Both the position numbers and the translations under genes were made by a program. Shown here piece after piece: positions 27,901 through 36,745 of a stretch of 64,000 nt of DNA. Position 1 is the stretch's first letter, and every line of letters starts with the position of its first letter. This stretch comes from Caproicibacterium amylolyticum (GTDB taxonomy: Bacteria; Bacillota; Clostridia; Oscillospirales; Acutalibacteraceae), in the NCBI RefSeq assembly GCF_014467055.1, contig NZ_CP060696.1:1-64000 (forward strand), given 5' to 3'. Below the pieces are notes generated by a model that saw nothing but the letters and a program-made list of their open reading frames with translations, was not told where the DNA came from and searched no databases.

Positions 27901-30900
27901 GTGAAAGCTTACGGAAAAGCAATTCTGCGCTCCATTACCAACAGCAAGGCTAGGTTTTTGGCGATTTTTATCATCGTGGCGCTGGGCTCCGGCTTTTTTG
28001 CGGGTTTGGCCGGTGCCGCACCGGATATGCGTCTGACTGTAGACCGATACCTGGACAAACAGAATTTTATGGATGTTGAATTGATTTCCACACTTGGGTT
28101 TTCTGCGCAGGACGCGGAAGCGGTGCGCAGTTCCCAAGGGGTGCAGGCGGTTATGCCCACGTGGTACGAGGATGTGCTTAGCCATGTGGAAAAAGAGGAT
28201 GCGGTCATCCGGATTCATGCTCTGCCCGAAAAGGGCGCACAGGATACCGGTGGCACCTCCATGAACCGCCCCATTCTCACCTCTGGCCGCTGGCCGCAGT
28301 CTGTGGAAGAGTGTGTTCTGGACCAAAAAAAAACACTGACCAATGAGTCCCTGAAAATCGGCGATGAAGTGACTGTGCAGGAACAGGGTGACAAAAAAGA
28401 GCTGAAAAAAACAAAGTTTAAAATTGTCGGCTTCGTGAAGTCCCCCATGTACCTCAGCTTTACGCTTGGCAACACCAACATTGGCAGCGGGCAGTTGAAC
28501 CACTACCTGTATGTGCTGCCGCAGGTGTTTACAAATTCCGTTTACACGCAGCTTTTTGTCACAGTCAAGGACGCAGCCGCGCTGAATTCCTTTTCGCAGG
28601 AATATAAAGATAAAGTGAAGACCGTTACCGATGCATTGACCGCAGTCGGCAAGCAGCGCGCGCCCCTGCGCCGTGCGGAAGTTGTTGGTGACGCACAGAA
28701 GGAGCTGGACAGCAGCCGCAAGACCTTTGAAACCCAGAAAGCGGATGCAGAAAAGCAGCTGACGGACGCGAAAGCAAAACTGGACAGTGCCGCCGCCCAG
28801 CTTGCGCAGAATACTGCCAAACTGGATAGTTCGCAGAAGCAGATTGCAGAAGGCGCTGTAAAGCTGGAGGAAGCGCGCGTTTCCTACGAAAGCGGTCTGC
28901 AGCAGTACAACACACAGAAACAGCGGGTGGAAAGCCAGCTGGCGGCAGCCTCAAAAAAGCTGCAGAGCGGGCATGACACCATTCAGAGTGCCCAACAGCA
29001 GATTGAGGATAGCCGAAGCGAGCTGGATGCGCAAAAAAAACAGCTGGCAGATGTAAAAGCACAGCTGGACAATCAGGCCCAGCAGCTTGCCGCCGCACAG
29101 ACCCAGTGGGAACAGTCCAAGCAAAAGCTGGACGCCGCCGCAGGCGAAGTGGAGCAGGCACGCGCCGCGCTGGCACAGCTGGAAGCCGCCGGGCAGGGCG
29201 CTTCGCAGGAAGCAAAAACCCTGCGTACGCAGATAACCGCCTATGAACAGCGGACTGCCCAGTTGGGTACCGCCAAAACGGAACTGGAGGAGAACCAGAA
29301 AAAGCTGGACACTGCCCGTCAGAGTTACGAAAAGCAGGCAGCTGCGGCACAGCCAAAGCTGGAACAGGCCCAGCAGCAGATTGCGGACGCGCAGAACCAG
29401 CTGGACAAACAACAGCAGACCCTTGCGGACGGTGAAGCAGCTTACCGGACACAGCGGCAGGCAGCACAAGAGCAGTTAGCTGCCGCAAAAGCCAAGCTGG
29501 ACAGCGCCGCTGAGCAGATTGCCCAGAAAACGCAGGAGTTGGAGGCTGCCCGGCAGCAGGCTGCTTCCGGAAAGACCAAGCTTGCCGCTGCACAGAAAAC
29601 ACTTGCGCAAAATCAGGCAAAGTATACGCAGTCCAAAGCAGATACGGAAGCAAAACTTGCCAAAGCGGAAAAGCAGATTGCAGACGGCGAGGAAAAGCTG
29701 AAAGCAGTGGAAAATCCCACTTGGTATGTACTGAACCGTGACAAGAATATCGGATATAACAGTTTTACCGGCGATGCGGACCGGATGCAGTCCATTGCCC
29801 GCATGTTCCCACTGTTCTTTTTTCTGGTGGCGGCGCTGGTCGTGCTGACGACCATGACCCGTATGGTGGATGAAGAACGGCTGCAGATTGGTACCTACAA
29901 GGCACTCGGCTTTTCCAGCAGGCAGATTGCACGCAAATACCTGCTGTATGCGATGATTGTCAGTTTAAGCGGCAGTGTGACCGGTGTGGTCGTTGGCTGT
30001 CTTACCCTACCCTCCGTCTGCTGGAACGCGTACAGAATCATGTACAATGCACCGGCACTGATTCCCCGTGTGGATTTGTTCTACTCGGCAGTTGGGTGCA
30101 TCGCTTCGGCCGCGATTACACTTGCGGCAACGTGGGGTGCCTGCAGCGCGGTGCTTCGGGAGCGTCCGGCTGCCCTGATGCAGCCCAAAGCGCCGCAGCC
30201 CGGCCGCCGCATCCTGCTGGAGCGGATCACGCCGCTTTGGCGGCACTTAAATTTTTCCGCCAAAGTTACTGCACGTAACCTGTTTCGCTACAAACGCCGT
30301 CTCTTGATGACTGTGATTGGCATTGCAGGCTGTACAGCGCTGATGCTGACAGGCTTCGGTATCCGGGACAGTGTGGTGCACATTGTTTCCAACCAGTATG
30401 ATGACTTGTCACAGTACAACATGAGCGTAGAATTAAAGCAGACAGCCGGCATTTCGGATGGTGCAAAGAGTATTTTAAACAATCACGAGCGTATCCGCCA
30501 CTGGATGCAGTATGCCTGCCGTAGTGCGGATATTGAAAATACTGTCGGAACGGTGATGTCCGGCAACCTGCTGGTGCCGCAGAACACAAAGGACTTGCCG
30601 GAGTTTGTCCGCCTGCGTGACCGCCGTACCAAACAGACAGTTGCGTTTGACAGCAGCAGCGTGGTTGTAACAGAAAAGTTGGCGAATCGCCTGAATCTAA
30701 AAGTAGGCGGCAAGGTTGTGGTACCGAACGGTGACGGAAAAAAATATACCTTTACCGTAACCGGTATTACAGAAAATTATATTTATCACTATGTCTATAT
30801 CGCGCCGGAGCTTTACCAGAAAGTGACCGGAGAAACACCGGATTACAGCAGTATCTGGGCAAGTGACACCGGTAATCGGGAGGCACGCAGCCAGCTCAGC

Positions 30901-31386
30901 CGCGACCTGCTGAATGAGAGCGGCGTTACCACGGTGATTTATGTAGATGAAATTGCCAACAACTTTGACAGTATGATAGAGGCGCTAAACGGCATTATTC
31001 TCATCATGATTTTGTGTGCGGGCATGCTTTCGTTTGTCGTTCTGTACAACCTGACAAACATTAATATTACTGAGCGTATGCGGGAAATGGCTACCCTGCG
31101 GGTGCTGGGCTTTTACGAAAAGGAATCTGCCGGGTACATCTATCGTGAAACCACAGTGCTCACACTGATAGGCTGCCTGTGCGGTTTGGTGCTGGGTATT
31201 TTTATGCATCAGGCGGTCATTACCACTGTGGAAGTAGATGTATGTATGTTTGGCCGCAACATCGACCCGCTTTCCTACCTGTGGAGCATCCTGCTGACGC
31301 TGGCCTTCACAGCGGTGGTGGATTTACTGATGTACCCCAAATTCAAAAAAATTGATATGGTGGAAAGTTTGAAATCGGTGGATTAA
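27901..31386 (+). CDS. FtsX-like ABC permease with a very long extracellular coiled coil
   Basis: About 1161 residues from GTG 27901; TTG 27889 is in frame but sits directly against the AAAGGA. The layout is one N-terminal helix (about 14-36), an extracellular region with a roughly 340-residue Ala/Gln/Lys-rich coiled coil (about 264-600, repeats such as AKLDSAAEQIAQK), then an FtsX domain with three helices (about 635-770), a second MacB-like extracellular domain, and a C-terminal FtsX domain (ILIMILCAGMLSFVVLYNLTN onward). Such permeases are usually mechanotransmitters, not solute channels. The substrate or partner is unknown. Confidence 0.85.
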   Translation: MKAYGKAILRSITNSKARFLAIFIIVALGSGFFAGLAGAAPDMRLTVDRYLDKQNFMDVELISTLGFSAQDAEAVRSSQGVQAVMPTWYEDVLSHVEKEDAVIRIHALPEKGAQDTGGTSMNRPILTSGRWPQSVEECVLDQKKTLTNESLKIGDEVTVQEQGDKKELKKTKFKIVGFVKSPMYLSFTLGNTNIGSGQLNHYLYVLPQVFTNSVYTQLFVTVKDAAALNSFSQEYKDKVKTVTDALTAVGKQRAPLRRAEVVGDAQKELDSSRKTFETQKADAEKQLTDAKAKLDSAAAQLAQNTAKLDSSQKQIAEGAVKLEEARVSYESGLQQYNTQKQRVESQLAAASKKLQSGHDTIQSAQQQIEDSRSELDAQKKQLADVKAQLDNQAQQLAAAQTQWEQSKQKLDAAAGEVEQARAALAQLEAAGQGASQEAKTLRTQITAYEQRTAQLGTAKTELEENQKKLDTARQSYEKQAAAAQPKLEQAQQQIADAQNQLDKQQQTLADGEAAYRTQRQAAQEQLAAAKAKLDSAAEQIAQKTQELEAARQQAASGKTKLAAAQKTLAQNQAKYTQSKADTEAKLAKAEKQIADGEEKLKAVENPTWYVLNRDKNIGYNSFTGDADRMQSIARMFPLFFFLVAALVVLTTMTRMVDEERLQIGTYKALGFSSRQIARKYLLYAMIVSLSGSVTGVVVGCLTLPSVCWNAYRIMYNAPALIPRVDLFYSAVGCIASAAITLAATWGACSAVLRERPAALMQPKAPQPGRRILLERITPLWRHLNFSAKVTARNLFRYKRRLLMTVIGIAGCTALMLTGFGIRDSVVHIVSNQYDDLSQYNMSVELKQTAGISDGAKSILNNHERIRHWMQYACRSADIENTVGTVMSGNLLVPQNTKDLPEFVRLRDRRTKQTVAFDSSSVVVTEKLANRLNLKVGGKVVVPNGDGKKYTFTVTGITENYIYHYVYIAPELYQKVTGETPDYSSIWASDTGNREARSQLSRDLLNESGVTTVIYVDEIANNFDSMIEALNGIILIMILCAGMLSFVVLYNLTNINITERMREMATLRVLGFYEKESAGYIYRETTVLTLIGCLCGLVLGIFMHQAVITTVEVDVCMFGRNIDPLSYLWSILLTLAFTAVVDLLMYPKFKKIDMVESLKSVD

Positions 31387-31580
31387 GCAGACCCATCTAA
31401 TCGTTTGCAGGAGCACGGCGGGTGCGTGGCAGCTTCCTTCTTTCAAAAGCATGCTGTTCTACTAGATATTGTATAATAACTTTTTTGTAACACTATAAAT
31501 TCCAATGTTGTTCTATGCTAATTTAGTAATTTTAGTGAATTCTTTATCAAGAAAAAACTCTATATTGTACTGAAATGCTC

Positions 31581-31609
31581 TTGATTATGACACGATTCGG
31601 CTGTAAAAT
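31581..31609 (+). promoter_or_regulatory. Promoter for the hemerythrin gene
   Basis: TTGATT (31581-31586), 17-bp spacer, TAAAAT (31604-31609), 38 bp before the start codon. The rest of the 261-bp gap after the permease is AT-rich; an isolated TATAAT at 31472-31477 has no -35. Confidence 0.65.
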
Positions 31610-31647
31610 ATAGGCATCCAAAAAAGAACAATAAGGAGGTAGTTACC

Positions 31648-32049
31648 ATGCCATGGACACCCAATTTGTCGGTCGGCGTAAAAATGATTGATGACCAACA
31701 TAAAATCTGGTTTCAAAAAGCCGAAAAGCTGTTCACAGCCGGGCAGAAAAATCAGGCCGCAGGATATATAGGTGAATTGCTCAGTTTCCTTGAGGACTAT
31801 ACAAAAGAGCATTTTGCCGCCGAAGAAAAATATATGCTCAGTATTCATTACCCGGAGTATGCGCTGCAAAAGCAGGCACATACAATGTTTATTGGTCGGC
31901 TGGCAAAACTGCGCAGCGATTACGAGGCTTCCGGTGGAAACCTAACCGTTATTTTGAACGCCAACAAGATTGTGCTGGATTGGTTGACACAGCACATTTC
32001 CAATATGGATAAGAAGATTGGGCAGTATGCCAAAACCATTCAAAAGTAA
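31648..32049 (+). CDS. Bacteriohemerythrin
   Basis: 133 residues, one hemerythrin domain that would hold a di-iron centre for O2 binding or sensing. Ligand candidates are His18 (DDQH), His55 and Glu59 (HFAAE), His78 (QAHTMF), His116 and Asp121 (HISNMD). The ligand normally four residues before His78 is Gln74. The pattern VGVKMIDDQHK is the bacteriohemerythrin opening. AAGGAGG precedes ATG 31648. It has its own promoter and terminator. In an anaerobe an O2-scavenging or sensing role is plausible but inferred. Confidence 0.92.
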   Translation: MPWTPNLSVGVKMIDDQHKIWFQKAEKLFTAGQKNQAAGYIGELLSFLEDYTKEHFAAEEKYMLSIHYPEYALQKQAHTMFIGRLAKLRSDYEASGGNLTVILNANKIVLDWLTQHISNMDKKIGQYAKTIQK

Positions 32050-32077
32050 TATTTGTTTGACAAGATTCATCAGAAAT

Positions 32078-32113
32078 AAAATGCCGCAGCTTTTTTAAAA
32101 GCTGCGGCATTTT
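32078..32113. terminator. Bidirectional terminator between hemerythrin and yfhO
   Basis: 12-bp stem GCCGCAGCTTTT with its complement, flanked by AAAA on the left and TTTT on the right, so it can serve both converging genes. Confidence 0.9.
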
Positions 32114-32124
32114 TGCTGTATGGA

Positions 32125-34539
32125 TTATTCACTTGTTTTCGGCGGCTCAGGCAGTTTCTTTTTCCGCCAGCGGCCGGTGGTGTCTGTTGCATACACATAA
32201 CCGCCCAGCAGCAGGAAGCTGACCGCGGTCACGGCGATGCCGGGCTTTAAACCGGGCGTACGGTATTCAAAGCGGATTTCGGCTTTGCCGGAAGGTATTT
32301 TTACCGCCATGAAGCCAACATTGACTTTCACGATTTCCGCTGCGCTGCCGTTCACTGTGGCACTCCAGCCTTTTTCATAAGGGACGCTGAAGAACACGAG
32401 CCGGTCTTTGCTGGAGGTAGCCTCGGCAGAAAAGCCCTTGCTGTCTGTTGTGAAAGAGGAGCAGGCGGTTTCCGCACGTGCTTTGCAGTCCGCAAAGTAG
32501 GCTTCTTCTGCAAAACTTGCGCTGTCGATTTTGTCGTAATGCGTCAAACCGCCCTCTTTGGCTTTCTGTACGGCTGTATCCTCTACCACAATGGCTTTCA
32601 GCAAAGCCAAGCTGCGGTTTGCCTCCGGCAGCGTATTGTACTCGGTGCGGGTGATGTATTTGTCGTAACTGAAGCCCATTGGGATGAAATACTGGTTTTC
32701 GTAAATCTTGCTGCCGTTTTGTGTGGCATAGTATTTCCAGCCTGGCATACGGGTGCCGGAGGTGTTCGGGTCAATGAAGTCCTGCCCATGATTCATGGGG
32801 TCAAACAGCCAGCGGCAGCTCAGCAGGCTGCGAATGGCGTAAACTTCCACGCCGGGTCGGCTGCCCACATCGCGGGTGACCCCGACTGTTGGGTAAAACT
32901 CCATGATGGAACCGGGAACAATGCTGTGAAACGCCTGAATGGTTGGGCGTTTCCAGTACATGGGCAGGTTGTCCATGCCGTCGTAAACGTCAATGCGGCA
33001 GAACTGCTTGCCGTCGCTTGGTAAACTGATGTCCTTGCCGCCGTTGAGCGCGTATGGAATAATTTCATTGTGGGTGTCATCGCTCTGCGTTTTGCCGGTG
33101 GTAATGTAGAACAGGCTGTACACAACGGTAATGATAGCTACGCCGCCGGTTGCCATACGCAGAAACAGCCGCTTATGGTTTTTGTAGTACTTAAACACAA
33201 TGACAAGCAGCAGCAGGCTCACCAGTGCAATGGCAACATATGCCCAGAAACGGGTTGGGTATTTTTCAAGCCCGTAGGTGGTCGTTTTGGTGTTGGTAGT
33301 GCTGTTGGTCGAAATTGTTGGCATCAGGCCTATGGAAAGGCCGATAATCAGTGTAATGGCTAGCGTCCACTTAATGGCACGCCCCCAGTCTACGTCTTCC
33401 CGCTGCAGGCTGGTGATGGTGCACAGGCTCATCATAAGTGTCAGCATATAGTACCAGCGCGCGTAATAAGATGCATTAAACAGTTGGAAAGCGCTGTTTA
33501 AAACCGGTACCAGCGCCATGACAAACAGGATGGTAATCAGTGTTTTATACCAGCGTTTGTTTTTTGCCTGCAGAGCCGCGATGACACCGCTCATGCTGAA
33601 CAGCGGCAGCCACGCGCCCAGCGAAGCCCACTGACTATTGCTGTCTGGTGTGAAGTTCGCGCGTGCGGGCAGGTCCGGCGGAAAGAAGAAGCAGCTTAGG
33701 ATATGCAGATAGCGCTGATTGCTGTCGTACAGCAGCGCATTCCAGCCATTGCTTGGATTGTTGATGCGGTTGTTCTGCGTGATTGCACACAAAGTCGGCA
33801 GCAGCAGCACACAGGAGCAGGCAACCCCCAGCACAGCCTCCACCCAGAGCAGGCCGAAGTCCTTCTTACTGATTTTGGTGTAGGCCGGGTCGTTTGAAAA
33901 GAAGCGCACCAGCCAATAGATAATCATGAAAACAACCTGTCCCACAAAGAAGTAGTAGTTGACAAAGCAGCACAGGAACGTGCACAGCGCAAACACGCCG
34001 CGGCGTCGGTGGTACATGTACTCATCCATTGCCCACAGGAACAGCGGGAAAAAGACGATCGCTTCGTGGAAATGATTGAAAAACACGTTGTAAACAGAAA
34101 AACCCGAGAATGCGTAAAGCATGCCGCCCAGTACAGCAAGATTGCCGCTGCGGCAGTAGCGCTGCAGATAGATACAGCCGGTCATGCAGGCACAGCCAAA
34201 TTTCAGGATATACAGCGGTCCCATCAGGTACGGCACCGCCGCGCTTGGGAACGGCAGCGTCAGCCAAAAAAACGGACTGCCCAGCAGGTAAAAGGAGTAG
34301 GAACCGACAAAGTTTGCCCCCAAGTCGGTGGTCCAGCTCCAGCGCCAACTTCCACTGCGAATCGCGTCGTGGCACATCTGGTAAAACGGCACCTGCTGTA
34401 CATTGAAGTCCCCGTAAAACAGGAAGTATCCCCTGTCGTAAATCATAAACGGGATGAAAATCACCGCCGCGGTGGCCATCCCCAGCAGCAGAGCACGCAG
34501 GACGTACCTGCGCTTGTCTGGAATTCCTAAACGTTCCAA
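32125..34539 (-). CDS. YfhO-family polytopic membrane protein
   Basis: About 804 residues. I place the start at TTG 34539, because AGGAGG lies seven bases upstream and a promoter lies just beyond; a longer frame to 34998 reads through that promoter and non-family sequence. The protein has about a dozen N-terminal transmembrane helices with conserved YSFYLLGSPFFWLTLPF and GMLYAFSGFSVYN segments, a large C-terminal extracellular domain and a last helix near the end, matching YfhO. The Bacillus homologue is needed to glycosylate lipoteichoic acid, so this is likely a GT-C-type transferase or its helper. The exact substrate is unknown. Confidence 0.82.
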   Translation of the reverse strand: MERLGIPDKRRYVLRALLLGMATAAVIFIPFMIYDRGYFLFYGDFNVQQVPFYQMCHDAIRSGSWRWSWTTDLGANFVGSYSFYLLGSPFFWLTLPFPSAAVPYLMGPLYILKFGCACMTGCIYLQRYCRSGNLAVLGGMLYAFSGFSVYNVFFNHFHEAIVFFPLFLWAMDEYMYHRRRGVFALCTFLCCFVNYYFFVGQVVFMIIYWLVRFFSNDPAYTKISKKDFGLLWVEAVLGVACSCVLLLPTLCAITQNNRINNPSNGWNALLYDSNQRYLHILSCFFFPPDLPARANFTPDSNSQWASLGAWLPLFSMSGVIAALQAKNKRWYKTLITILFVMALVPVLNSAFQLFNASYYARWYYMLTLMMSLCTITSLQREDVDWGRAIKWTLAITLIIGLSIGLMPTISTNSTTNTKTTTYGLEKYPTRFWAYVAIALVSLLLLVIVFKYYKNHKRLFLRMATGGVAIITVVYSLFYITTGKTQSDDTHNEIIPYALNGGKDISLPSDGKQFCRIDVYDGMDNLPMYWKRPTIQAFHSIVPGSIMEFYPTVGVTRDVGSRPGVEVYAIRSLLSCRWLFDPMNHGQDFIDPNTSGTRMPGWKYYATQNGSKIYENQYFIPMGFSYDKYITRTEYNTLPEANRSLALLKAIVVEDTAVQKAKEGGLTHYDKIDSASFAEEAYFADCKARAETACSSFTTDSKGFSAEATSSKDRLVFFSVPYEKGWSATVNGSAAEIVKVNVGFMAVKIPSGKAEIRFEYRTPGLKPGIAVTAVSFLLLGGYVYATDTTGRWRKKKLPEPPKTSE

Positions 34540-34582
34540 GTCATCGCCTCCTAAAATGCCTTTGCAGCACAATCGTGTCATT

Positions 34583-34610
34583 ATTATAGCACATCTGCCG
34601 AGCCCAACAA
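34583..34610 (-). promoter_or_regulatory. Promoter for yfhO-type gene
   Basis: On the minus strand TTGTTG (34605-34610), 16-bp spacer, TATAAT (34583-34588) with an extended TGC just before it. Confidence 0.7.
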
Positions 34611-34627
34611 CGGAATTTTGGAAAACA

Positions 34628-34656
34628 TTGAAAAGTTTTTGCTGATGCAGTAAAAT
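34628..34656 (+). promoter_or_regulatory. Promoter for the HD-domain nucleotidase gene
   Basis: TTGAAA (34628-34633), 17-bp spacer, TAAAAT (34651-34656); divergent from the yfhO promoter 18 bp away. Confidence 0.65.
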
Positions 34657-34738
34657 AAATGCAGAGAATACGGCACATACTACCAGCAGCGGAAGCGGCA
34701 GATTCCGTGCGCCGGGATTTTGAAAAGAGGAAACCGCA

Positions 34739-35320
34739 ATGTACCATTTTTTTGCAAAACTTTCCCGCATGAAGTATATCCGGCGCTGGGGGCTAATGCG
34801 CAATGTCCTCAGCGAGAATTTGTGCGAGCACAGCTGGGAAACTGCTGTGCTCGCGCATGCGCTGGCAACTCTGCGCAATACGCGTTTCGGCGGGCACGTT
34901 GACCCAAATCGTGCGGCTGTGCTGGCGTTGTACCACGACGCGCCGGAAATTCTGACCGGCGATATGCCGACACCCGTTAAGTATGCCAGCCCGCGCATCC
35001 GCAGTGCTTACAGTCAGGTGGAGCAGGAAGCGCAGAACGAGCTGCTCGGGCTTTTGCCCAAGGACCTTGCTGGGGAGTACTCGCCGTTTATCCGGCAGGA
35101 TGACCCTGCTGACAAGGAGCTTTTAGCACTGGTCAAGGCCGCCGACAAACTGAGCGCCTTAATCAAGTGCGTTGAGGAACGCGGCATGGGCAACGAGGAA
35201 TTTACGCGTGCCGAGGACAGCACGCTGGCTTCTTTGGAAGAAATGCGCCTGCCGGAGGTGGAGTATTTTCTGCGGGAATTCCTGCCCAGCTACCGCCTGA
35301 CGCTGGATGAACAGCAGTAA
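34739..35320 (+). CDS. HD-domain 5'-deoxynucleotidase, YfbR type
   Basis: 193 residues with HD-domain metal ligands in CEHSWETAVLAHAL (about 29-42) and LYHDAPEILTGDMPTPVKY (about 64-82), plus a downstream acidic residue in KAADKLSALIKC. The HDAPE..TGDMPTPVKY pattern is that of YfbR, which removes the phosphate from deoxyribonucleoside 5'-monophosphates. AGAGGAAA precedes ATG 34739. In this window it complements Dut and the ribonucleotide reductase in dNTP control, though it is not in the same operon. Confidence 0.87.
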   Translation: MYHFFAKLSRMKYIRRWGLMRNVLSENLCEHSWETAVLAHALATLRNTRFGGHVDPNRAAVLALYHDAPEILTGDMPTPVKYASPRIRSAYSQVEQEAQNELLGLLPKDLAGEYSPFIRQDDPADKELLALVKAADKLSALIKCVEERGMGNEEFTRAEDSTLASLEEMRLPEVEYFLREFLPSYRLTLDEQQ

Positions 35321-35445
35321 AAATGAGGCATTGTAAATTTTCTTTTATTTTCTCTGTAAGAATATAACGCATGTCCTTTTTTAGTATACTATTACGGATA
35401 ACATGAAAAAAACTGTCAGCTAACCAAATAAAAAGGGTTGATGTT

Positions 35446-36672
35446 GTGAAAAAACAGAAGCGGCCTCCTTTGGCCAAGAAATATATTGTCCGCAATATCC
35501 TGATTCTGGTGCTCAGCGCAGTTGTGCTGGTGGCAGGTTCCGGCTGTATTTATGTGGACAATTTGATGAGCAAGGGCAATTTCGTGGCTGATTCCACCAT
35601 CGTCAGCACGCCAATTACAGCCAGCACCGTGGATTCCGGCACAAAGTACAACTCTTCCGGCGCCAATCAGGTAAACGGTCTGCTGAAAGATGAAGCAATT
35701 ACCAATATTCTGCTGATTGGCGTGGACGATTACCAGAAAGACGACCCCATCGGCCGTTCTGACAGCATGATGCTGATTAGTCTGGACAACCGCCACAAAA
35801 AGCTGAAGCTGACCTCTTTCATGCGTGACACTTATGTGGCGATTCCAAATAACGGCTCCAATAAGCTGAATGCCGCGTACCATTTCGGTGCATATGATGT
35901 CATTGAGAACGGAAAGGCGCAGGCAGGTGACGTCACCAGTGTCAATGCAGGTGCACAGCTTTGTATTCAGACCATGGAACTGAATTTTGGTATGGACATT
36001 GACCGTTATGTGGTAGTCAAGGATTCTGCGTTTGACGATGTGGTCGGAATCCTTGGCGGTGTGGATGTGAATCTGACTGCCAGAGAAGCTGCATTTATCA
36101 ACCAGTACTCCGGTGCCGGATGCACATTGGAGGAAAAGGACGGCGTGCAGCATTTGGATGGTGCACAGGCACATTACTACGGGCGTATTCGTGACGACAG
36201 TGTAAAAAATGTTTTTGGCCATGTCAATGATGAGGGCCGTGCGGAGCGTCAGCGCGCCGTTGTTACATCCGTCGTAAACAAGTTTAAAACCAGCGACCTG
36301 AATAAAATTTCCCAGCTTGCTTCCGGTGTGCTGCCAAAGGTCATTACCAACTTCAGCCGCGACGAGATTTACGGCTTTCTGATGCAGGCTGTGACTATCA
36401 TGAACTACCCGATTAAGCAAAGCCAGATTCCGGCAGTGGGAAATTACACAACGCCGAAAATTACTATTGGCGGTGAGCCGGCATATATCGTTCAGATTAC
36501 CAGCAACAAAAAAGTCGTTTCGGACGCGCTGACCTTTATTTATGAAAATGACAAGCCGGATGTTTCTAGCATAGGCCTTGCCGCAACTGCTAATACAGCA
36601 GACAGCGCCGCAGAAACTTCCACTGCAAAGAGCACTGCAGATTCCACAGATACCACCGGCAACGGCGAATAA
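35446..36672 (+). CDS. LytR-CpsA-Psr family protein
   Basis: 408 residues; LCP enzymes move undecaprenyl-linked glycopolymers (teichoic acid or capsule) onto peptidoglycan. Start GTG 35446 with AAAAGGG upstream. It has a short basic cytoplasmic tail, one transmembrane helix (about 17-37), then the LCP domain: LLIGVDDYQ (about 87-95), GRSDSMMLISLD (about 101-112), LTSFMRDTYVAIP (about 118-130) with the pyrophosphate-contacting Arg, and the conserved KLNAAYHFG. A Ser/Thr/Ala-rich tail ends the protein. TATACT at 35395-35400 is a possible -10. Confidence 0.92.
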   Translation: MKKQKRPPLAKKYIVRNILILVLSAVVLVAGSGCIYVDNLMSKGNFVADSTIVSTPITASTVDSGTKYNSSGANQVNGLLKDEAITNILLIGVDDYQKDDPIGRSDSMMLISLDNRHKKLKLTSFMRDTYVAIPNNGSNKLNAAYHFGAYDVIENGKAQAGDVTSVNAGAQLCIQTMELNFGMDIDRYVVVKDSAFDDVVGILGGVDVNLTAREAAFINQYSGAGCTLEEKDGVQHLDGAQAHYYGRIRDDSVKNVFGHVNDEGRAERQRAVVTSVVNKFKTSDLNKISQLASGVLPKVITNFSRDEIYGFLMQAVTIMNYPIKQSQIPAVGNYTTPKITIGGEPAYIVQITSNKKVVSDALTFIYENDKPDVSSIGLAATANTADSAAETSTAKSTADSTDTTGNGE

Positions 36673-36684
36673 GAAGAAGTCCAG

Positions 36685-36721
36685 AGCTGCCGCAGAGCAT
36701 CCATGCTCCGGCAGCTTTTTT
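36685..36721 (+). terminator. Intrinsic terminator after the LCP gene
   Basis: AGCTGCCG (36685-36692) pairs with CGGCAGCT (36709-36716), with an inner GAGCAT/ATGCTC arm, then a six-T run. Confidence 0.88.
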
Positions 36722-36745
36722 GTGCTGTTTGGAAAGGAATATATA

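Noticed and set aside
34540..34998. N-terminal extension of the YfhO-type gene
   Set aside because: The extension reads across a consensus promoter and the divergent nucleotidase gene; TTG 34539 has AGGAGG at seven bases.
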